In this document: positions 36,957-44,228 of the stretch, in pieces
Layout of the letters: the number at the start of each line of letters is the position of its first letter
Position numbering within the stretch: position 1 is the first letter of the stretch
NCBI GenBank assembly: GCA_023664725.1
Contig: JAMPFA010000004.1
Coordinates: 1 to 64,000, forward strand
Length of the DNA stretch: 64,000 bases
Source: Roseburia sp.
GTDB taxonomy: Bacteria > Bacillota > Clostridia > Lachnospirales > Lachnospiraceae
Direction: 5' to 3'
Notes under the pieces: generated by a model
What the model saw: the letters and a program-made list of their open reading frames with translations, nothing else
Databases searched by the model: none
What the model was told of the DNA's origin: nothing
Made by a program: the position numbers and the translations under genes

Positions 36957-38609
36957 ATGCCAAGGACTGTTTCCATCGGAGAACAGGATTTTGAAGAATT
37001 GATCAGAGAAAATTGTTTTTATGTGGATAAAACTAATTTTATAAAAGAATGGTGGGAAAGCAAAGATAAGGTAACGCTGATCACCTGTCCGAGACGTTTT
37101 GGCAAAACTCTGAATATGAGTATGCTGGAACGTTTTTTCAGCCTGAAATACGCAAAAGACGGGACTGTTTTTGAACATCTGGCCATCTGGGAGGATGAGA
37201 ACATGAGAAAGCTGCAGGGAACTTATCCCGTCATATCCCTGTCTTTTGCAGGAGTTAAGGAAACAGGATATGATACAGCAGTGTACCAGATCTGCGAATT
37301 TTTGCAGGAGTTGTATATAAAAAATTATTTTCTGCTGGAATCCAATGTGCTTACGGAAGGGGAACGGGAGAGATATAAAAAAATGGCGGATGAGATGAAA
37401 CCTCAGGATGCCCCCATGGCATTGCATTTATTGTCCGACTATCTGTGCCGTTATTATGGCAAAAAAGTGATCATCCTTCTGGATGAGTATGACACTCCGC
37501 TGCAGAAGGTGCATCTTGGCGGATACTGGAAGGAAGCGGGGTTCTTTGTCAGAAGGCTGTTCCATAATACATTTAAGACAAATGCATATATGGAACGGGC
37601 GGTTATGACAGGGATCACAGGAGCGTGTAAAGAGTATGTAGCTTCTGATCTGAATATATCCATGGCGTATGAACGTTATGTCACATATTTTGGTTTTACA
37701 GAGCAGGAAGTTTTTAAAGCTATGGATGAGTTCGAGCTGACGAACAGAGAAGAGGTAACACAGTGGTATGGAGGTTTCACAGCCGGAAACCGGAAAGATA
37801 TCTATAACCCCTGGTCCATCATCTCTTATCTGGATAAAAAACAGTTAAAGCCTTACTGGGCAAATGCCAGCGCAGGCAGCCTGGCGAGCCGTCTGGTCAG
37901 GGAGGGGAGCAAAGATATCAAAATGCAGTTTGAACTTCTTCTGACCGGGAGGACGATCCGCAGCAGGATCAACGAGGAAATGTCACTTACTCAGTACTCA
38001 GGGAGTGAGCGCAGTGTCTGGAGCCTTTTGCTGGCTGCCGGATATCTGAAAGTAACGGGCATACATGGAAAAGAATATGAACTTTCCCTGACAAACGGTG
38101 AGGTGCGTCAGGCGTTTGAAGATATGGTACATGACTGGTTCGACCCTTGTGCCAGCGATTATAATGAGTTTATCAAATCTCTTTTGCGAGGAAACAAAAA
38201 AGAGATGAATATCTATATGAACAGGGTGGTATTAGGAATGTTTGGCTCTTTCGCCGATGGAATAAATCCTTCGGAATCTGTCATGCCTGAGAAATTTTAC
38301 CACGGGTTTGTGCTGGTACTTTTGGTGGATCTTATGGACCGCTATGAGGTGAAGTCCAACAGAGAAAGCGGATACGGGAGGTATGATGTACTGTTACACC
38401 CCAGGTGGACCGGGGATGATGGCATTATCCTGGAATTTAAAGTGTGGGATCCAAAGGAGGAAGCTTCACTGGAAGATACAGTAAAGGCCGCATTAAAGCA
38501 GATTGAAGAGAGGAGATATGAGCAGATGTTTCCGGAACAGGGGCTGGAAAAAGGCCGCATCCGCAAATATGGTATTGCTTTCAGGGGAAAAGAAGCGCTG
38601 ATCGGATAA
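36957..38609 (+). CDS. AAA-ATPase-like protein with C-terminal PD-(D/E)XK nuclease-type domain
   Basis: 550 residues from ATG 36957 (GGGAGG just upstream). N-terminal part: FYVDKTNFIKEWW, Walker A-like CPRRFGKTLNM, Walker B-like VIILLDEYDTPLQ. C-terminal part: RYDVLLHPRW, then GIILEFKVWDPKEEASLEDTVKAALKQIEERRY, the E-x-K signature of the restriction-like fold. This is the widespread family PF09820 plus PF08011 (names from memory). Function unsettled; many copies per genome in gut Firmicutes and frequent decay suggest a selfish or defence-related nature. A 28-codon relic of another member lies at 54591. No link to polysaccharide synthesis is apparent. Confidence 0.88.
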   Translation: MPRTVSIGEQDFEELIRENCFYVDKTNFIKEWWESKDKVTLITCPRRFGKTLNMSMLERFFSLKYAKDGTVFEHLAIWEDENMRKLQGTYPVISLSFAGVKETGYDTAVYQICEFLQELYIKNYFLLESNVLTEGERERYKKMADEMKPQDAPMALHLLSDYLCRYYGKKVIILLDEYDTPLQKVHLGGYWKEAGFFVRRLFHNTFKTNAYMERAVMTGITGACKEYVASDLNISMAYERYVTYFGFTEQEVFKAMDEFELTNREEVTQWYGGFTAGNRKDIYNPWSIISYLDKKQLKPYWANASAGSLASRLVREGSKDIKMQFELLLTGRTIRSRINEEMSLTQYSGSERSVWSLLLAAGYLKVTGIHGKEYELSLTNGEVRQAFEDMVHDWFDPCASDYNEFIKSLLRGNKKEMNIYMNRVVLGMFGSFADGINPSESVMPEKFYHGFVLVLLVDLMDRYEVKSNRESGYGRYDVLLHPRWTGDDGIILEFKVWDPKEEASLEDTVKAALKQIEERRYEQMFPEQGLEKGRIRKYGIAFRGKEALIG

Positions 38610-38911
38610 ATGTTTTCAAAACAGAGGCATAAATCTACAAAAAACAGTTGTATTTTTTGTGAAAATGGTCTAAAATAACTTAGACCCTATTTATTAAAAA
38701 TAGTGACAGTTTATAACTTCTATTATTACATAGAAATTGATTTGTTATACATAAAAAACGGAATAGGATTTTATCCTTGAATTTGCCTGTTTTTTCATAT
38801 TGGCGGTGGAATCAGCCGATTCCATCTGTTTTTATGCGCAGAAGGAATTTTTTTTCACAATCTGGCAAACAATACGAAAATCAGCAGGTATAGACGGGGT
38901 GAGACAGATCA
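38610..38911. other. AT-rich intergenic region with two small hairpins
   Basis: No gene seen. A 7-bp hairpin at 38667-38686 and a 9-bp hairpin at 38805-38826 (TGGAATC/GATTCCA core, AGCC loop). Neither has a clear T tract. An AT-rich stretch around 38690-38755 could contain the promoter for the following gene, but I cannot fix its boxes. Confidence 0.4.
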
Positions 38912-40132
38912 ATGAAGCAAAGATTCTGGAATAAATTAAGAGAAGTGTCCCTGGCGGATTTTGGGCATATTATTTTGTTTCTGCTGGCGCTGTTTCCAGC
39001 TTTTCTTTACAGAAAAAAGAGGAGACACCTCTGGCTGATCTGCGAGAACAGGGAGGAAGCCAGGGATAACGGGTACTGGCTGTTCCGCTATATACGGGAA
39101 AAGGAGCCACAGGTGGATGCGGTGTATGCCATTGCGCCGGATTCCCCGGATTATGCAAAAGTGGCCAGATTGGGAAATACAGTGGCCTACGGCACATTCA
39201 AACATTGGATCTACTATCTGGCGGCAGAGGTGAATATCAGTTCCCAGAAAGGCGGGAAACCCAATGCGGCGGTGTGTTACTTTCTGGAAGTGTACGGCAT
39301 CCGTAACAACTTGAGGGTGTTTTTACAACATGGCGTTACCAAGGATGATGTTTCCTTTTTGCATTACGAAAATTCAAAAATTTCCCTTTTTGTCACAAAC
39401 ACTCAGAGAGAACATGAGTATGTCAGGGACAATTTTAATTACCCTGACGGAGCAGTAAAGTTATTGGGCATGTGCAGGTTCGATAATCTGCACAATGCGG
39501 TGGCCAATGAAAAGCAGATTTTGGTGATGCCCACCTGGCGGAGCTGGATTTCTCCTCCCTCCAACGGAAAGGCTGAGTATGAGGGCATAAAGGAGATCAA
39601 GGGCAGCGAGTACTATAAGGGCTGGAATGACTTTTTGCAGGATCCCTGTCTGCATCGGCTTTTGGAAGAGCAGGACAAATATCTGATCTTTTACCAGCAC
39701 AGGGAAATGCGCAAGTTTCCCGGACTGTTTGCGAGTGCGACGCCCAGGATTAAGATTGCGGAGGATACCGGTTACGATGTGCAGGAATTGTTGATGGAGA
39801 GCGCATATCTCATTACGGACTACTCCAGTATAGCTATGGATTTCGCCTATATGGGAAAGCCTTTGAGCTATTATCAGTTTGATTACAAAAAATTCAGGGA
39901 GAAGCACTATTCGGAAGGGTATTTCAGTTATGAGGGGGACGGTTTCGGCCCGGTCTGTTATACAGAAGGGGAGTTGATGGATGCTCTGACCCTGTCTGTG
40001 GAAAATGATTTTTCTGAAGAGGAAAAATATGAAAAGAGACGGAAAGAGTTTTTTACCTTAAAGGATGCGGATAACTGCAAAAGAAATTATGAGGCGGTAA
40101 AAGAACTGGTGGAGAAAAAGCGAGGCGTCTAG
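38912..40132 (+). CDS. CDP-glycerol glycerophosphotransferase family protein (TagB/TagF-like), first copy
   Basis: 406 residues; N-terminal helix near residues 15-31, then the GT-B-like domain with FLQHGVTKDDVSFL (catalytic His in QHG), FVTNTQREHEYV, LGMCRFDNL, YQHREM, and ELLMESAYLITDYSSIAMDFAYMGKP. These motifs define enzymes that transfer glycerol- or ribitol-phosphate from CDP-polyol in teichoic acid and capsule synthesis. The stop codon TAG lies in the left end (CTAG) of the inverted-repeat element at 40129. LicD and a cytidylyltransferase follow, forming a polyol-phosphate module. Confidence 0.92.
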   Translation: MKQRFWNKLREVSLADFGHIILFLLALFPAFLYRKKRRHLWLICENREEARDNGYWLFRYIREKEPQVDAVYAIAPDSPDYAKVARLGNTVAYGTFKHWIYYLAAEVNISSQKGGKPNAAVCYFLEVYGIRNNLRVFLQHGVTKDDVSFLHYENSKISLFVTNTQREHEYVRDNFNYPDGAVKLLGMCRFDNLHNAVANEKQILVMPTWRSWISPPSNGKAEYEGIKEIKGSEYYKGWNDFLQDPCLHRLLEEQDKYLIFYQHREMRKFPGLFASATPRIKIAEDTGYDVQELLMESAYLITDYSSIAMDFAYMGKPLSYYQFDYKKFREKHYSEGYFSYEGDGFGPVCYTEGELMDALTLSVENDFSEEEKYEKRRKEFFTLKDADNCKRNYEAVKELVEKKRGV

Positions 40133-40292
40133 TGTGCTGTATCACTCATATTCAGCCAAAACTCCTTGTCTAATTTCCCATCGGACTGTGTTGGTTTCAA
40201 TCGACGATGCACCGCATGCCTCATTCAACCGCCTTGCCGATGAAAAATTATACTACGGAGTTTTGCCAGATATGAATGATACAGTACACTAG
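40129..40292. mobile_element. Miniature inverted-repeat element (164 bp, long arms) between tagF-like gene and licD
   Basis: The first 23 bases (40129-40151) match the reverse complement of the last 23 (40270-40292) at 21 positions. The similarity continues inwards through AAAACTCC and CATCGG, giving arms of about 55 bases with small gaps. CTAG stands at both outer ends and may be a 4-bp target duplication (YTAR or TA type). Deleting one CTAG plus the interior leaves the tagF-like stop 15 bases before the licD start with GGAGG between, a normal operon junction. The interior has no transposase; a 31-codon minus-strand frame is noted but not called. Confidence 0.75.
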
Positions 40293-40307
40293 TCTGGAGG
40301 CATTAGA

Positions 40308-41081
40308 ATGGATTTGCGGAGTATTCAGATGCAGGAACTTAAGATGTTGGAGGATTTTGCAGAGTGTTGTGAAACATGGGGCCTGCGCTATTATATGGCC
40401 GGCGGGACACTGCTTGGGGCCGTCCGCCATAAGGGATTTATACCCTGGGATGATGATGTGGACGTTATTATGCCAAGACCGGATTTTGAAAAGCTGATAC
40501 ACCAATTTGAACAGCAGGGAATGGAGGGGTATCGTCTTGTGGATGATTATCATGAGAATGGGTCCGCCAGGCCTTTTGCCAAGCTGGAGTCGAAAGAGAT
40601 CCAGGTGAAATATAAATTGTTTCAGGAGCCGCAGAATATGTGGATCGATATCTTTCCCATGGACGGCATGCCGGAGGATCTGGAAGAATTAAAGAGTCAT
40701 ATGGAAAAAATCCGTAAGCTTGACTGGCGCATGTGGCAGGCAGCGTCTCCCAAACAGCAAATTTCAAATCCCATAAAAAAACTGGCGAAATGGATCCTGT
40801 TTTTTCCCTATATAAAAAGGGGGATGCTTTACTATTCCAGGAAGATTACGGCCTGTGCAAAGGCGTATCCCTACGAGTCCTGCCGGTTTGTAGGATGCAG
40901 CACGGGAAAGTACGGAATAAAAGAGCGGATAGAAAAATCAGAGTTTGAAGAGACGGTTATGCTGGAATTTGAAGGAAAACTGTTTTGCGCTCCAAAGGGA
41001 TATGACATATATCTGAAAAACTTATTTGGGGACTATATGAGGATACCCAGTGAAGAGGAAAGAAAAACACATTTGATATAG
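40308..41081 (+). CDS. licD: LicD family phosphotransferase
   Basis: 257 residues with the LicD hallmarks: LKMLEDFAECCETWGLRYYMAGGTLLGAVRHKGFIPWDDDVDVIMPRPDFE (nucleotidyltransferase-like metal site DDDVD) and WIDIFPMDGMP. Family members transfer phosphocholine or other phospho-polyols from a CDP donor to glycan. RBS GGAGG lies directly after the right end of the inverted-repeat element. There are no choline-uptake or licABC genes nearby, so the donor is more likely the CDP-polyol made by the adjacent enzymes. Confidence 0.92.
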   Translation: MDLRSIQMQELKMLEDFAECCETWGLRYYMAGGTLLGAVRHKGFIPWDDDVDVIMPRPDFEKLIHQFEQQGMEGYRLVDDYHENGSARPFAKLESKEIQVKYKLFQEPQNMWIDIFPMDGMPEDLEELKSHMEKIRKLDWRMWQAASPKQQISNPIKKLAKWILFFPYIKRGMLYYSRKITACAKAYPYESCRFVGCSTGKYGIKERIEKSEFEETVMLEFEGKLFCAPKGYDIYLKNLFGDYMRIPSEEERKTHLI

Positions 41082-41104
41082 TTTAGAGAAAGGGAGGCAC
41101 ATTT

Positions 41105-41806
41105 ATGAATATTGCACTTTTAACAGCGGGAGGAACCGGCACGAGAATGAACAACGATATTCCGAAACAGTTTTTGAATATCGAGGATAAACCTATGATC
41201 ATCTACACTATGGAGAAATTTGAGAAGCATCCGAGTATTGACCATATCTGTGTGGTATGTCTGGAAGGATGGCATGAAATTCTAAAGGCCTATGCGAAGC
41301 AGTTTCACATTACAAAGCTCAAGTGGGTAGTGACCGGAGGAAAAAACGGTCAGGAATCTATTCACAACGGTCTGATGGCCATCAAGGCGGATTGCAGTGA
41401 GGACGATCTGGTGTTGATTCACGACGGCAACAGGGCTATGGTTTCCCATGATATTATTTCCAATTCCATCAGCACCTGTATGGAAAAAGGTTCCGCAGTT
41501 GCGGCGATCACCTGTACGGAGGCTATTTTCAGGTGTGAGGATGAGAGCAACAGCTCATCCACAAACAGCATTCCCAGAGAGTCTGTTGTGAGAACCCAGA
41601 CTCCCCATGCTTATCCATTAAAGACAATTTTGTGGGCCCATGAGCAGGCGGAGAAGAAAGGGATTACAAATACGGCTGCATCCTGTGTATTGATGCAGAA
41701 ATTGGGTGAGACAATTTACTTTTCTCCCGGTTCAGAAAAAAATCTGAAGATAACCACCAATGATGATCTGCAGATTTTCCGGGCGCTTTTACATGTGAAG
41801 GATTGA
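41105..41806 (+). CDS. IspD/TarI-like cytidylyltransferase
   Basis: 233 residues; N-terminal nucleotide loop LLTAGGTGTRMNNDIPKQFL, VTGGKNGQESIHNGL, LIHDGNRAMVS, and RTQTPHAYPL. These are shared by IspD (MEP pathway) and TarI (ribitol-5-phosphate). The context (LicD, SDR, two CDP-polyol transferases) favours a TarI-like role making a CDP-polyol; genuine ispD usually neighbours ispF, absent here. RBS GGGAGG 9 bases upstream. Confidence 0.88.
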   Translation: MNIALLTAGGTGTRMNNDIPKQFLNIEDKPMIIYTMEKFEKHPSIDHICVVCLEGWHEILKAYAKQFHITKLKWVVTGGKNGQESIHNGLMAIKADCSEDDLVLIHDGNRAMVSHDIISNSISTCMEKGSAVAAITCTEAIFRCEDESNSSSTNSIPRESVVRTQTPHAYPLKTILWAHEQAEKKGITNTAASCVLMQKLGETIYFSPGSEKNLKITTNDDLQIFRALLHVKD

Positions 41807-41831
41807 GTATGGCAGGAGAAGGGAGAAGAAT

Positions 41832-42893
41832 ATGCTGTTAGAGAATCAGGAATATTTGGAACAGATCAAGGATATGGTGGATGGATCAGGGATTCCCTGG
41901 GAAGAGATGGCGGACAGCTCTGTCATTGTAACTGGTGCGGCGGGGATGCTTGGTTCCTGTATTGTGGATGTGCTGATTTACTTAAATGAATTTCGGGGAT
42001 ACCATGTCCATATCGGTGCGCTGGGAAGAACAGAGAAAAAATTGACAGCACGTTTTGGAGCGTATGCAAAAAAAGATTATTTTTCCATAATGACGATAGA
42101 CATCAGCAAGGAGATGCATTTGGAGGAAGATGCAGATTATATCATTCACGCTGCCAGCAATGCAGATCCTGTTATGATGGCAAATTATCCGGTGGATACC
42201 CTGCTTGCTAACGTTGTGGGCATGAATAATGTGTTAGATCTGGCCAGAAAGAAAAAATCAAAGAGAGTATTGTATGTCTCATCAGGGGAGATGTATGGTC
42301 AGCCAGACGATACGGTGGCAGAGGGATTTTATGAGGGTTATTGTGGAAGTGTGGATTATTCCAGTCCCCGTTCCTGTTATCCTTCCGGAAAGCGGGCGGC
42401 CGAGGTTTTATGCCAGAGCTATCTGAGCCAATACGGGGTGGAGTCCGTGATCGTGCGTCCATGCCATTGCTATGGCCCCACGATGACCCTTACAGACAGC
42501 AGGGCATTGTCACAATTTTTCCGCAAAGTGACAGAGGGGGAGGACATTGTTCTGAAAAGTGACGGAACACTGGAACGTTCCCACTGTTATGTGACAGATG
42601 CAGCAGCGGCCATGTTTTATGTGCTTTTGAAAGGAAAAGCAGGTGAGGCTTATAACATTGCGGATAAGGACTCCCGTGCCACCATTCGAGAGGCGGCTTC
42701 TCTGATTGCAGGGACAAAGGGAAAACAGGTGTTATTTGATTTGCCGGATGATGTGGAGAAGAGAGGATTTTCTAAGGTGGTGAAAGCTGTGCTGAATGGG
42801 GAAAAGCTGGAAAGCCTGGGATTTTCGCCTATGGTGCATTTGCCCCAGGGGGTGGAAGCCACTGTGAGAATATTAGAGAGTGTGGGAGAATAG
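41832..42893 (+). CDS. NAD-dependent epimerase/dehydratase (extended SDR)
   Basis: 353 residues. Rossmann motif VTGAAGMLGSCIV, HAASNADPVMMANYPVDTL, VSSGEMYGQ, and catalytic CYPSGKRAAEVL (Tyr-x3-Lys). Resembles nucleotide-sugar decarboxylases/dehydratases more than the TarJ-type alcohol dehydrogenases that usually partner TarI. It may therefore make or modify the sugar or polyol that the cytidylyltransferase activates, possibly on a CDP carrier. RBS GGGAGAAG. Part of the 38.9-44.1 kb module; substrate not predictable. Confidence 0.85.
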   Translation: MLLENQEYLEQIKDMVDGSGIPWEEMADSSVIVTGAAGMLGSCIVDVLIYLNEFRGYHVHIGALGRTEKKLTARFGAYAKKDYFSIMTIDISKEMHLEEDADYIIHAASNADPVMMANYPVDTLLANVVGMNNVLDLARKKKSKRVLYVSSGEMYGQPDDTVAEGFYEGYCGSVDYSSPRSCYPSGKRAAEVLCQSYLSQYGVESVIVRPCHCYGPTMTLTDSRALSQFFRKVTEGEDIVLKSDGTLERSHCYVTDAAAAMFYVLLKGKAGEAYNIADKDSRATIREAASLIAGTKGKQVLFDLPDDVEKRGFSKVVKAVLNGEKLESLGFSPMVHLPQGVEATVRILESVGE

Positions 42894-42897
42894 ACAG

Positions 42898-44139
42898 ATG
42901 ACAATATTAGGTAGAATGATTTCCGAGGGGCATTTTTTGACGGTTGCCTGGAAAAAAATAAGCAAATTGATCAATCGACTGTGGCGGTACGGAGACCGTT
43001 TCCTGGCCAACAGCTACAATTACCTGAAATTTCATCATTTGCCCATCGACCCAAATAAAATCATCATGCTTACCTCAAGGGGAACCTACAACTGCCATCC
43101 AAGGGCTGTTGCGGAGGAGATACGAAAGAGAGGTCTGCCCTATCAGATCGTATGGGTGGTACGGCAGGAAAACATTCGGAAAGGGGAATATTACCCGGAA
43201 AATATGACATTGGTGGGGCGGGGGTCCTACGAATTTTACCAGGAGACAGCCACATCAAAAGTCTGGATCGACAATTCCGTGACCTATTCCTATCTTTGGG
43301 CTCAAAAGAAAAAGGGGCAGGTTCTCATTCAGACATGGCATGGCACCTTCGGCTTGAAGAAATTTGATGAGACAGTAAATAACAATAAGTACTGGGTAAA
43401 GAAGGCATACCTGGAAGGAAAGCAGACAGACTACTGTCTGACAAACTGCAAATTTGAGGAGGAACTGTTTCGCAGTACCTTTTGGAAAAATGCGGAAATG
43501 CTGCCATACGGCCATCCCAGAAATGATATCCTGTTTCCAAATAAGGAGAAGGAGGCGGGGGAGATTGCAAAAGCGATCCGCCAGAAATGCCGCCTGGAAG
43601 AAGACACTCACATTCTTTTGTATGCGCCTACTTACCGTGATGGTGAAAACACAGTCCTGTACGAGCTGGATTATGACGGTTTAGTGGAAGCATTGCAGCA
43701 AAAATTCGGCGGGAAATGGGTGATTATGGTGCGCTATCATTTCCTTGACCGCAAATTGACAAATTTAGATCCTTTTAACCCAAATATCATCAATGTGACA
43801 AGCTACCCGGATATCCAGGATCTGATGCTGGTGACGGATATTGGAATGACAGATTATTCCAGTTGGATCTATGATTACTTTTTTACAAAAAAACCGGGAT
43901 TTCTTTTCGTGCCGGACATAGAAGAGTATGAGGCAAAGGACAGAGAATTCCTCTTTCCCATTGAGGATACGCCTTTCCCCATTGCAAAGACCAACCAGGA
44001 ATTGTTTGACAGGATAAAGAATTTTGATCAGGAAAAGTATGATAAAGACTATCAGAAATTTTCTGACCAGATGGCCTGCTATGAGGATGGTCATGCGGCA
44101 GAGCGTCTGGTAGATAAGTTAGAAGAGATCATGGGTTAA
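42898..44139 (+). CDS. CDP-glycerol glycerophosphotransferase family protein (TagB/TagF-like), second copy
   Basis: 413 residues from ATG 42898 (GGGAGA 8 bases upstream). Motifs: MLTSRGTYNCHPRAVAEEIRKR, VLIQTWHGTFGLKKF (His in WHG), LPYGHPRNDIL, LLYAPTYRDG, VTDIGMTDYSSWIYDYFFTKKPGFLF. Same superfamily as the protein at 38912 but quite different in sequence, so two different linkages or a primase/polymerase division like TagB/TagF are plausible. Last gene of the polyol-phosphate module. Confidence 0.92.
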   Translation: MTILGRMISEGHFLTVAWKKISKLINRLWRYGDRFLANSYNYLKFHHLPIDPNKIIMLTSRGTYNCHPRAVAEEIRKRGLPYQIVWVVRQENIRKGEYYPENMTLVGRGSYEFYQETATSKVWIDNSVTYSYLWAQKKKGQVLIQTWHGTFGLKKFDETVNNNKYWVKKAYLEGKQTDYCLTNCKFEEELFRSTFWKNAEMLPYGHPRNDILFPNKEKEAGEIAKAIRQKCRLEEDTHILLYAPTYRDGENTVLYELDYDGLVEALQQKFGGKWVIMVRYHFLDRKLTNLDPFNPNIINVTSYPDIQDLMLVTDIGMTDYSSWIYDYFFTKKPGFLFVPDIEEYEAKDREFLFPIEDTPFPIAKTNQELFDRIKNFDQEKYDKDYQKFSDQMACYEDGHAAERLVDKLEEIMG

Positions 44140-44156
44140 AATTTCCAGAGAAAAAT

Positions 44157-44201
44157 ATGGTAATTCCATGGTATTATTACCATGAAAATTATAGTTTCAT
44201 G
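44157..44201 (+). promoter_or_regulatory. Tandem hairpins in leader of the beta-helix gene
   Basis: An 8-bp hairpin (44157-44164 with 44175-44182) adjoins a 7-bp hairpin (44181-44187 with 44195-44201). They end 27 bases before the start codon, close to the ribosome site, so they may influence translation or transcription of the secreted protein. No T tract. Confidence 0.35.
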
Positions 44202-44228
44202 AGAAAAAACAAGAATAGGAGGATTTGT

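Noticed and set aside
40141..40233. 31-codon minus-strand frame within the inverted-repeat element as a transposase remnant
   Set aside because: Too short and it runs into the terminal repeat; no transposase motif.
41105..41806. Assignment as ispD of the MEP pathway
   Set aside because: Motifs allow it, but the surrounding LicD and CDP-polyol transferase genes and absence of ispF favour a TarI-like role.
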